In this document: piece after piece, positions 1 through 5,305 of the stretch
Layout: each line of letters begins with the position of its first letter
How positions within the stretch are numbered: the stretch's first letter is position 1
Assembly (NCBI GenBank): GCA_903892315.1
Contig: CAITHY010000086.1
Location: forward strand, 1-5,320
Origin: an uncultured beta proteobacterium
GTDB lineage: Bacteria; Pseudomonadota; Gammaproteobacteria; Burkholderiales; Burkholderiaceae
Direction: 5' to 3'
Length of the DNA stretch: 5,320 bases
Notes under the pieces: generated by a model
The model's database searches: none
The model's input: only the letters and a program-made list of their open reading frames with translations
What the model was told of the DNA's origin: nothing
Program-made: the position numbers and the translations under genes

Positions 1-26
1 CGCTTCTATCTGTTTAGACTAAAAAA

Positions 27-206
27 TTAGTCGTTTTTAGTTTTAACAACTTTACGACCACGATAGTAGCCGTTAGGTGAAATGTGGTGGCGCAAATGAG
101 CCTCACCAGTTGTGGCTTCGACAGCCGTAGCAGGTGCGGTCAAAAAGTCGTGCGCACGGTGCATGCCACGTTTGGAAGGTGATTTTTTGTTTTGTTGAAC
201 GGCCAT
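27..206 (-). CDS. rpmF: 50S ribosomal protein L32
   Basis: Structural protein of the large ribosomal subunit. The 59-residue product begins [20 protein letters not shown] and ends [11 protein letters not shown], with the L32 hallmarks [13 protein letters not shown] (residues 7-19) and [14 protein letters not shown] (40-53). It has no cysteines, so it is the zinc-free form of L32. It was read directly on the minus strand and is of normal family length. The start at 206 is fixed by homology and by an AGGAG Shine-Dalgarno at 213-217, six bases upstream. It lies 105 bases downstream of yceD on the same strand, as in E. coli, where plsX and fatty-acid genes follow. The remaining 26 bases to the window edge show no terminator, so read-through into a following gene is likely. 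Confidence 0.97.
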   Translation of the reverse strand: MAVQQNKKSPSKRGMHRAHDFLTAPATAVEATTGEAHLRHHISPNGYYRGRKVVKTKND

Positions 207-212
207 ATTGAA

Positions 213-217
213 CTCCT
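213..217 (-). promoter_or_regulatory. Shine-Dalgarno of rpmF
   Basis: AGGAG on the minus strand, six bases before the rpmF ATG. It is one of the clearest ribosome binding sites in the window and suits a highly expressed ribosomal protein gene. Confidence 0.8.
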
Positions 218-229
218 AAGCAAGGCGAT

Positions 230-238
230 ATTCTAGCA
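230..238 (-). promoter_or_regulatory. Candidate extended -10 promoter for rpmF
   Basis: Reading leftward, the sequence is TGCTAGAAT: a TAGAAT -10 element (230-235, five of six matches to TATAAT) preceded by TGn, the extended -10 signature. No good -35 hexamer is found 16-18 bases upstream, which is usual for extended -10 promoters. Transcription would start near 223, leaving a short leader containing the AGGAG site. It lies in the 105-base AT-rich gap between yceD and rpmF and would give rpmF expression independent of yceD. This is inference from motif and position. Confidence 0.45.
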
Positions 239-311
239 TGGAAATACGCCTAAACGCTTGATTTATTGACAAAAGATACTTAAAACAACAACTGAAATAA
301 GACTCCCAATA

Positions 312-887
312 TCAGTTTTTCTTCATATTTTTCAATATGTTAAAGGGGTTTTCCTGCTCGTTTGACAGCTCCTCATCAGCCTCGCCCCCAAAGGTGGATG
401 CGTGAGGCTCACAAAAACCATCTGGATGTTTTGGAATCAAGGGTAAAGAGAGCAAAACCTCATCCTCGATGGTTTCCAGGAGGTTGAAATGCTGATTTAC
501 GACCAGGGGCTCTTGCTCTTCATCCTCAACGGGATATTCGTCCGCCTCGGAATCTGTCAAAACCAGAATAAATCGACGTTTTTCATCCAAATCGACCGCA
601 CAATCTTGTAAACAGCGCTGGCAGACCAGGTTTAGACGCCCTTTTAGACCTAATTCGAGGATTTGATGGGGCTCAATCCCCGGGGAATCCTGAAAATGGG
701 TCTTCACCGACCAATTGAAACCATCGGACGGGTTGACGGTGGAAGCCTCCTCAGCCACTCTGGGTATATCTGACATGCTTAAAAAACCAGCACCCACATA
801 AGATTGAGGCGCACAAAAATCTACCCTCTTTAAGGCATTAGGCTCGGCAGATAGCTCGACTTGAGGTAAAACTTGATTACGATTCAT
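312..887 (-). CDS. yceD: DUF177 family protein YceD (23S rRNA accumulation protein)
   Basis: A 191-residue cytoplasmic protein of the DUF177/YceD family. Family members in E. coli and plants have been linked to accumulation of 23S rRNA; the biochemical activity is not established. Visible hallmarks are VCQRCLQ (residues 88-94, with the CxxC pair C89/C92), the acidic ETIEDEVLLSLPLIPKHP stretch (138-155), a third conserved cysteine in FCEP (C159), and the C-terminal NPFNILKNMKK (180-190), which aligns with NPFAVLASLK of E. coli YceD. The start at 887 is the most upstream possible, because an in-frame TAG lies at 897-899. No clear Shine-Dalgarno precedes it. It is co-oriented with rpmF, the near-universal pairing for this family, and divergent from yceF with only 42 bases between start codons. 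Confidence 0.93.
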   Translation of the reverse strand: MNRNQVLPQVELSAEPNALKRVDFCAPQSYVGAGFLSMSDIPRVAEEASTVNPSDGFNWSVKTHFQDSPGIEPHQILELGLKGRLNLVCQRCLQDCAVDLDEKRRFILVLTDSEADEYPVEDEEQEPLVVNQHFNLLETIEDEVLLSLPLIPKHPDGFCEPHASTFGGEADEELSNEQENPFNILKNMKKN

Positions 888-901
888 GGCATCAGTCTAA
901 A
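873..901 (+). promoter_or_regulatory. Candidate sigma70-type promoter for yceF
   Basis: TTGATT (873-878) and TCTAAA (896-901) are separated by 17 bases, each matching four of six consensus positions. Transcription would begin about 908, some 22 bases before the chosen yceF start. The -35 element lies inside the first codons of divergent yceD, forced by the 42-base gap between the two genes. This is a motif-only call of modest strength. Confidence 0.3.
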
Positions 902-929
902 TGAAGGCGCCCTAGAAAGCACAGCAAAA

Positions 930-1538
930 ATGAGTATCTCTACAAATGCACCTCAAAATCCAAGACTCATCTTGGCATCTACCTCGACATATCGCCGTGA
1001 ACTTTTAGAGCGCCTGCGCATCCCTTTTGAAATCATCTCACCAAAGGTAGATGAAACCCCGCTCACTGGCGAGAGTACTCTTGATTTAGCACTTCGACTT
1101 GCTCAAGCCAAAGCGGGTGCAGTTGCCAAAGAGCATCCTGATGCTTGGGTGATTGGCTCTGATCAAGTTGCCGATCTTTGTGGCGCAGCGATTGGTAAGC
1201 CAGGTAATTTTGAAAGGGCATTGGCGCAATTACAGTTGATGCGAGGTCAAACAGTGGTTTTTCAAACGGCATTATGTTTGATGAAGGGCGCCACCCAAAC
1301 CACTTTATGCGTTCCAACTGAAGTCACCTTTCGCAAACTTCCAGACAGCGCTTTAAAGGCCTATTTACTTGCCGAAGAACCCTATGACTGCGCTGGCAGC
1401 GCTAAGTCGGAAGGCCTTGGTATCAGCCTGTTAGAGTCCATTCAGAGTGATGACCCAACCGCTTTAATTGGCTTGCCGCTGATTGCATTAACCGGCTTAC
1501 TGCGCGATGCTGGTTTTGCAATTCCATCCAAAACATAA
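930..1538 (+). CDS. yceF: Maf-family nucleoside triphosphate pyrophosphatase, YceF type (m7GTP pyrophosphatase)
   Basis: House-cleaning enzyme that hydrolyses noncanonical or modified nucleoside triphosphates; the E. coli YceF subgroup prefers m7GTP. The 202-residue product shows the Maf signature LILASTSTYRRELL (13-26), the DET motif (41-43), GSDQV with the likely general-base aspartate D78, GKP (89-91), and CAGSAKSEGLGISLLE (154-169). The CAGS.KSEG.GI form together with IGLPLIAL (180-187) matches YceF rather than the dTTP/UTP-specific YhdE group. The ATG at 930 is chosen because the family begins a few residues before LILAS. A longer reading from TTG at 873 would overlap yceD and add 19 unrelated residues. 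Only a weak AGAAAG precedes the start. The position next to yceD is the same as in E. coli. Confidence 0.93.
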   Translation: MSISTNAPQNPRLILASTSTYRRELLERLRIPFEIISPKVDETPLTGESTLDLALRLAQAKAGAVAKEHPDAWVIGSDQVADLCGAAIGKPGNFERALAQLQLMRGQTVVFQTALCLMKGATQTTLCVPTEVTFRKLPDSALKAYLLAEEPYDCAGSAKSEGLGISLLESIQSDDPTALIGLPLIALTGLLRDAGFAIPSKT

Positions 1539-1550
1539 AGCAAATAATTA

Positions 1551-1568
1551 ATCATTAGCATCATTAGA
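1551..1568 (+). repeat. Short tandem repeat, two 9-base units
   Basis: ATCATTAGC followed by ATCATTAGA lies in the AT-rich 43-base gap between yceF and the methyltransferase gene. Eight of nine positions are identical. No function is evident and it may be chance in AT-rich sequence. Confidence 0.4.
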
Positions 1569-1581
1569 AAAAAAATAATTC

Positions 1582-2352
1582 ATGAGCAAACTCGGCACTC
1601 TTTATTTGGTTCCCAATACCCTAGGTGATGATGGCCGCACTGAGCAATTGCCATGGGTGCTTCCATCTGAAACGATTACGCAAACAGCTAAGCTACAACA
1701 CTGGATTGTTGAAGATGCCAAAACAGCGCGCGCATTATTAAAAGCAATCGATTCTGTTTCTCCATTGGTGTGCACTATTCAAGAAATGCAGATGAGCGAA
1801 TGGCGTGGCGCTGCGCGTAACGCAAAATATGGTGATGCGGTCAAACCTGCGGATTTACTCAAACCCTTGCTAGCCGGCAATGACATGGGCTTGATGTCTG
1901 AAGCAGGAGTCCCAGGCGTTGCAGACCCTGGTGCTGAGTTGGTGCTGGCAGCTCACAAACTAGGTGCCCAAGTGAAGCCACTCGTTGGGCCGAGCTCTAT
2001 TTTGTTAGGGCTAATGGCAAGCGGACTCAATGGTCAGCGCTTTGTATTTCAAGGCTATTTGCCTCATGACACTCATGAGCGCACCGCCAAACTCAAACAA
2101 CTTGAAGTGGAGTCTCGCAAATTACAACAAACACAAATTTGGATTGAGACGCCGTATCGCAACACTGCCATGCTCATGGCCTGCATTCATTCGTTGGCGC
2201 CGCAAAGCCTGCTCTGCCTTGGAGTAGACCTCAGCCTGCCATCCGAAATGATCGCCACCCTTTCGATTGCAGATTGGCGTAAACGCTATCCGAATGAAGC
2301 TGCATGCGCCTCATTACAAAATAGGCCAACAGTATTTCTACTATTGGCCTAG
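1582..2352 (+). CDS. SAM-dependent methyltransferase, tetrapyrrole methylase fold, divergent RsmI paralogue
   Basis: A 256-residue protein of the tetrapyrrole (corrin/porphyrin) methylase fold, closest in motif order to RsmI, which 2'-O-methylates C1402 of 16S rRNA. Matching blocks are GTLYLVPNTLGD (5-16) for the RsmI N-terminal strand, VEDAKTARALL (43-53) for the VEDTR.T..LL motif, MSEAGVPGVADPG (105-117) for the SAM-binding S.AG.P...DPG loop, VGPSSILLGLMASGL (135-149), and FVFQGYLP (154-161). Some motifs differ from true RsmI: ATPIGN is replaced by PNTLGD, the histidine-rich segment after VEDTR is missing, and ESTHR is replaced by ETPYR (189-193). It is also not next to yraN, the usual rsmI neighbour. 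I therefore call the fold with confidence but not the substrate. It starts 43 bases after yceF with no clear Shine-Dalgarno, and its last codons form a terminator-like hairpin. Confidence 0.88.
   Translation: MSKLGTLYLVPNTLGDDGRTEQLPWVLPSETITQTAKLQHWIVEDAKTARALLKAIDSVSPLVCTIQEMQMSEWRGAARNAKYGDAVKPADLLKPLLAGNDMGLMSEAGVPGVADPGAELVLAAHKLGAQVKPLVGPSSILLGLMASGLNGQRFVFQGYLPHDTHERTAKLKQLEVESRKLQQTQIWIETPYRNTAMLMACIHSLAPQSLLCLGVDLSLPSEMIATLSIADWRKRYPNEAACASLQNRPTVFLLLA
2322..2351. terminator. Terminator-like hairpin between convergent genes, inside the methyltransferase 3' end
   Basis: TAGGCCAA (2322-2329) and TTGGCCTA (2344-2351) are perfect 8-base inverted repeats. Inside them, after one C/A mismatch, AGTA (2331-2334) pairs with TACT (2339-2342), leaving the tetraloop TTTC. 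The structure spans the last ten codons and ends within the TAG stop (2350-2352). On the minus strand it is followed at once by TTTTGTAA, a fair U-tract for stopping sppA transcripts. On the plus strand the downstream sequence only becomes T-rich about ten bases later, so termination of the methyltransferase transcript there may be weaker. The two genes converge with 18 bases between their stop codons, which fits a shared bidirectional terminator. Confidence 0.7.
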
Positions 2353-2370
2353 ATCTTAAATCCTTTGTTT

Positions 2371-3318
2371 TTACTTTAAGTCTGGCGTCTTCACTAAAGC
2401 TTTACCAGCAGCTGTGCCAGCTTCCGCGCCAAAGCGTTTAGCAACCCGCTCAGCGAAATTCTCCTTCATGGTGTAGTCCAGAATATCAGGCGCCTTAAAG
2501 ATATCGCGCGCAACTGTATCAACAGTACCGTAACCATCAGCCAAGCCAAGCTTCACAGCTTGCTCGCCATTCCAGATGCGGCCAGAAAATACATCTGGTA
2601 CGTCTTTTAAGCGATCGCCACGACCCTCCTTCACTACCGCAATAAATTGCTGATGAATCTCATCAATCATGGTCTTCACCATCTCTACTTGCTTTGGATT
2701 CTCTTTGCTAAATGGATCCATCATGCCCTTATTGGAGCCTGAGGTAATCATGCGACGAGTCACACCCAACTTATCCATTAGGCCGGTAAAACCAAAGCCT
2801 TCCATGATTACGCCAATCGACCCTACTAGACTGGCTTTATCAACCAAGATTTGGTCTGCAGCCACTGCAACGTAGTAACCACCAGAGGCACAAATATCTT
2901 CGACTACGACATAAAACGGTTTTTTGGGGTAGAGCTTGCGCAAGCGATGAATCTCATCATTGATCATGCCGGCCTGTACCGGAGAACCTCCGGGACTATT
3001 GATGCGCAATATAACGCCAGCACTATGTTCATTCTCGAATGCAGATAGTAAGGATGAATTGATATCCATCGCATTAGCCATCGAGCTGGAAGAAATTTCT
3101 CCTTCAAGGGTCACCAAGGCAGTATGTTTTTCAACTCCCATGCCCTTGCCTGGAAGATGAAAGTCAAATATGGAAAGCAAAGCGCCGACGATTACTAACA
3201 ATGTCAGGATTCGCAAGACCGCCTTCCAACGACGTGCTTTACGAGTCTCCTTCAAATTCTCCAACAAGAGATGTTCGAGTGCTTGACGTTCCCAATTGGG
3301 ATTTGGGTTGTTTTCCAT
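2371..3318 (-). CDS. sppA: S49 family serine peptidase, short-form signal peptide peptidase SppA
   Basis: Inner-membrane serine protease expected to degrade cleaved signal peptides. The 315-residue protein has a basic N-terminal cytoplasmic segment (KETRKARRWK, 23-32), one transmembrane helix (about 34-51) and a catalytic domain outside the membrane. Key motifs are LRINSPGGSPVQAG (104-117), ICASGGYYVAVAAD (142-155) with the likely nucleophile S145, SLVGSIGVIMEG (163-174), and SGSNKGMMDPF (193-203) with the likely general-base K197. The Ser-Lys distance of 52 residues agrees with my recollection of the Bacillus subtilis enzyme (S147/K199). One catalytic domain and this length make it the short SppA rather than the roughly 600-residue E. 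coli type. An AAGGAA Shine-Dalgarno (3327-3332) overlaps the stop codon of the upstream HAD gene, implying translational coupling. Confidence 0.92.
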   Translation of the reverse strand: MENNPNPNWERQALEHLLLENLKETRKARRWKAVLRILTLLVIVGALLSIFDFHLPGKGMGVEKHTALVTLEGEISSSSMANAMDINSSLLSAFENEHSAGVILRINSPGGSPVQAGMINDEIHRLRKLYPKKPFYVVVEDICASGGYYVAVAADQILVDKASLVGSIGVIMEGFGFTGLMDKLGVTRRMITSGSNKGMMDPFSKENPKQVEMVKTMIDEIHQQFIAVVKEGRGDRLKDVPDVFSGRIWNGEQAVKLGLADGYGTVDTVARDIFKAPDILDYTMKENFAERVAKRFGAEAGTAAGKALVKTPDLK

Positions 3319-3326
3319 CTTTTAAA

Positions 3327-3332
3327 TTCCTT
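3327..3332 (-). promoter_or_regulatory. Shine-Dalgarno of sppA overlapping the HAD gene stop
   Basis: AAGGAA on the minus strand, eight bases before the sppA ATG. Its upstream end lies within the TAA stop (3331-3333) of the preceding gene, so ribosomes finishing the HAD gene would sit on the sppA initiation site. Confidence 0.65.
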
Positions 3333-4011
3333 AGTGTTGCAGGTTATTTTTAAGCCATTGAGAAAGTTGCGCGACATCATCCACATGCGCCAATGATGGC
3401 GATTCTTTTAAAGTACTCGGGGGATGGGCGCCATAAGTCACTGCTACCGCATCGACCCCAGCATTGGCTGCCATATCCAAGTCATGGGTAGTGTCGCCAA
3501 TCATCAACATACGGCGAGTCGGCACTTGAGTCACATCTGACAGCTCTAACAACATTCCTGGATGAGGCTTAGAAAAAGATTGATCGGCCGTACGAGTCTC
3601 ATGGAAGAGATGGCCGATCTGATGATGTTGCAGCGAGCGATCTAATCCGACGCGCGACTTTCCAGTAGCAACAGCCAATAAATATTGTTTAGCATGCAGC
3701 TCTTCCAAGAGCCCTCGAATGCCAACAAATAAATCAAGCTCATGATCTTTTGCTAAGTAGTGATAACGAAAACGCTCTGTCAGTTTAGGAAAATGGGCCG
3801 GCTCTATCCAAGGTACTGCACTACGCAATGAATCCTGAATCCCCAAACCAATGACCGAACTTGCCAAGGTATCATCTGGCGCCTTAAAACCCAAATCGCG
3901 ACATGCCTGCTGAATGCAATGCACGATGGTTGGCGTGGAATCCATGATGGTTCCATCCCAATCCCACACAATCAGGTCATACGGTCGATTCGATTTATTG
4001 ACTTGAGACAT
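3331..4011 (-). CDS. HAD superfamily hydrolase, subfamily IA (phosphoglycolate phosphatase-like)
   Basis: A 226-residue cytoplasmic phosphatase with all four HAD motifs: motif I VWDWDGTIMDS (15-25) with nucleophile D17 and acid/base D19; motif II VATGKS (114-119) with T116; motif III SKPHPG (147-152) with K148; motif IV MIGDTTHDLDMA (170-181) with magnesium ligands D173 and D177. A helical cap lies between motifs I and II (about 25-95), the subfamily IA layout. It resembles Gph/PgmB-type enzymes, but motifs do not define the substrate, so no symbol is given. It starts eight bases after the rluC stop with no clear Shine-Dalgarno, pointing to translation coupled to rluC. It is the middle gene of an rluC-HAD-sppA operon. 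Confidence 0.92.
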   Translation of the reverse strand: MSQVNKSNRPYDLIVWDWDGTIMDSTPTIVHCIQQACRDLGFKAPDDTLASSVIGLGIQDSLRSAVPWIEPAHFPKLTERFRYHYLAKDHELDLFVGIRGLLEELHAKQYLLAVATGKSRVGLDRSLQHHQIGHLFHETRTADQSFSKPHPGMLLELSDVTQVPTRRMLMIGDTTHDLDMAANAGVDAVAVTYGAHPPSTLKESPSLAHVDDVAQLSQWLKNNLQH

Positions 4012-4019
4012 TCTGATAT

Positions 4020-5036
4020 TTACCGCTCAAAGGTTTTGATCATGGCCGCAAATTCTGGGGGTAATGGCGACTCAATGCGCATCTTTTCACCAGTGCGTGG
4101 ATGGGTAAAACCAGCCAGATGAGCATGCAGATATAAGCGTTTGGACTTAACTACCTTATCTAAATCTTCAAAGCCATATTTATCATCACCCAAAATTGCG
4201 TGCCCCAATTTTTGCAAGTGCACTCGGATCTGATGAGTGCGCCCTGTTTTAAGTTGTGCCTCAGCCAGCGTGATTGAGGCATCCTCGCGCTGAAGTGCTT
4301 TAGTTACTCTTAAAGAGGTATGACTTGGCAATCCATCTGGATCAACCCGAACGCGACGTTCGCCATTAGGCAGAAGATATTTATGTAGCGGATATTTGAG
4401 TTGCATGGTTTGCGCGCCTTGCACGATTTCACCATGTACTAGTAAGTAATAGCGCTTGTCGGTTTGCCCCTCACGAATTTGACGATGCAATTCCACCAAA
4501 GCGCTCCGCTTTTTGGCTAGCAGCAAAACCCCTGAGGTATCGCGGTCCAGACGATGGACTAATTCCAAGAACTTGAGTTCGGGGCGGGTAATGCGCAGGG
4601 TCTCAATGACTCCAAGGGCAATGCCTGAGCCACCATGGACAGCTAAACCCGCAGGCTTATTGACTATTAAGAGTGCTTCATCCTCAAAAAGAATCGGCAT
4701 TTTGTCTGAGTAGCCATGCGCCCGAGATTTGGTTTGAGCACTATTGACTGCGGCCATTTGGGCCGGTTCAGCAATGCGGACCGGGGGGAGTCGGACTACA
4801 TCACCCTCAATCAGACGAGTGGTTGGCTCAGCCCGCTTTTTATTGACCCGGACTTCGCCAGATCGAATAATTCGATAAACGTGGCTTTTGGGGACCCCTT
4901 TGGCCCAGCGCAATAGATAGTTATCCAAGCGTTGACCGGCCTCCTCGGGGCCAATAGTCTGAAGATGTACTGCAGCAGGGGCTGAAGTAGAGGGCGTTTT
5001 TACCTTTAAAGGCTTGGAAATAGGTTCGGATTTCAT
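4020..5036 (-). CDS. rluC: 23S rRNA pseudouridine synthase RluC
   Basis: Converts uridines of 23S rRNA to pseudouridine; E. coli RluC modifies U955, U2504 and U2580 near the peptidyl-transferase centre. The 338-residue protein has a Lys/Ser/Pro-rich N-terminal tail (1-25), an S4 RNA-binding domain (about 34-85, including AGQRLDNYLLRW and SGEVRVNKKRAEP), and an RluA-type catalytic domain. The catalytic domain has IVNKPAGLAVHGGSG (124-138), HRLDRDTSGVLLLAK (161-175) with catalytic D164, and LKTGRTHQIRVHLQKLGHAI (262-281) followed by LGDDKYG. The S4 domain excludes RluA. RluC rather than RluD is chosen from divergence from the presumed rne and nearness to yceF, as in E. coli. The start at 5036 is preceded by AAGAGAG (5044-5050), a moderate Shine-Dalgarno. 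It is the first gene of a leftward three-gene operon; I could not place a convincing promoter for it. Confidence 0.92.
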   Translation of the reverse strand: MKSEPISKPLKVKTPSTSAPAAVHLQTIGPEEAGQRLDNYLLRWAKGVPKSHVYRIIRSGEVRVNKKRAEPTTRLIEGDVVRLPPVRIAEPAQMAAVNSAQTKSRAHGYSDKMPILFEDEALLIVNKPAGLAVHGGSGIALGVIETLRITRPELKFLELVHRLDRDTSGVLLLAKKRSALVELHRQIREGQTDKRYYLLVHGEIVQGAQTMQLKYPLHKYLLPNGERRVRVDPDGLPSHTSLRVTKALQREDASITLAEAQLKTGRTHQIRVHLQKLGHAILGDDKYGFEDLDKVVKSKRLYLHAHLAGFTHPRTGEKMRIESPLPPEFAAMIKTFER

Positions 5037-5067
5037 GATTTATCTCTCTTGTGACCCCACCAGGGGA

Positions 5068-5098
5068 TGACAAGGGACTCAACAATACCCCATTGTCA
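5068..5098. repeat. Imperfect dyad overlapping the rightward promoter -35 region
   Basis: TGACAAGGG (5068-5076) faces CCCATTGTCA (5089-5098), giving a 6-base arm, a one-base bulge and a 3-base arm around a 12-base centre. The right arm coincides with the TTGTCA -35 candidate of the rightward promoter. It lies between two divergent genes, so it could be an operator, but no known regulator site is recognised and chance cannot be excluded. Confidence 0.3.
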
Positions 5099-5118
5099 CG
5101 CAACTTGTGCCGTATAAT
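5093..5118 (+). promoter_or_regulatory. Rightward promoter for the gene beyond the window (presumed rne)
   Basis: A perfect TATAAT -10 element (5113-5118) is preceded by TTGTCA (5093-5098). Their spacing is only 14 bases, short for sigma70; a weaker CATTGT (5091-5096) would give 16. Transcription would start about 5125 and proceed rightward, away from rluC. The exact consensus -10 in an otherwise non-coding divergent gap supports the call; the -35 assignment is uncertain. Confidence 0.6.
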
Positions 5119-5284
5119 CAACGCTCTAGCCAATTTATTGGCCCGATCCCAACCTGAAGTCAGGTTTGAATCGTGGAGTTTGGAGTCGCCCTTTAAAAGA
5201 CTCCCGGGGTTGCCCCTCCCCCGTTGTAATGAGGCGCAGGGTTGGTGTGCCGTATGCCGCGACCCGCGATTAGAAGACAGTTTT

Positions 5285-5298
5285 CAGGCGCGCGCCTG
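5285..5298 (+). other. Perfect 14-base GC-rich palindrome in the leader
   Basis: CAGGCGCGCGCCTG is its own reverse complement. In RNA it would form a 5-bp stem with a GCGC loop, which is self-complementary and could also support loop-loop pairing between transcripts. It is immediately preceded by the single-stranded-looking TTTT and lies 12 bases before the Shine-Dalgarno. Confidence 0.6.
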
Positions 5299-5305
5299 CA
5301 TTGAT

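Noticed and set aside
873..929. A longer yceF beginning at TTG 873
   Set aside because: The added 19 residues resemble nothing in the Maf family, the reading overlaps yceD head to head, and the ATG at 930 gives the normal family N-terminus.
1063..1317. 84-residue open frame on the minus strand inside yceF
   Set aside because: It lies fully within a well-supported gene on the other strand, and its translation shows no recognisable motif.
1551..1568. Tandem ATCATTAG units as a regulatory repeat
   Set aside because: Only two short units in an AT-rich gap, with no symmetry or known binding-site match; listed as a repeat but not as a finding.
2669..3160. Three plus-strand frames of 65-68 residues antisense to sppA
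   Set aside because: They mirror the coding pattern of the S49 peptidase gene, overlap each other in different frames, and have no recognisable domain.
4921..5133. 70-residue minus-strand frame overlapping the rluC start and the divergent promoter
   Set aside because: It overlaps the rluC N-terminal coding region in another frame and the non-coding divergent region, and shows no family motif.
5182..5216. Possible intrinsic terminator or attenuator formed by the GGAGTC/GACTCC and GGGG/CCCC stems
   Set aside because: Neither stem is followed by a run of T; the downstream sequence is C-rich, so Rho-independent termination is unlikely.
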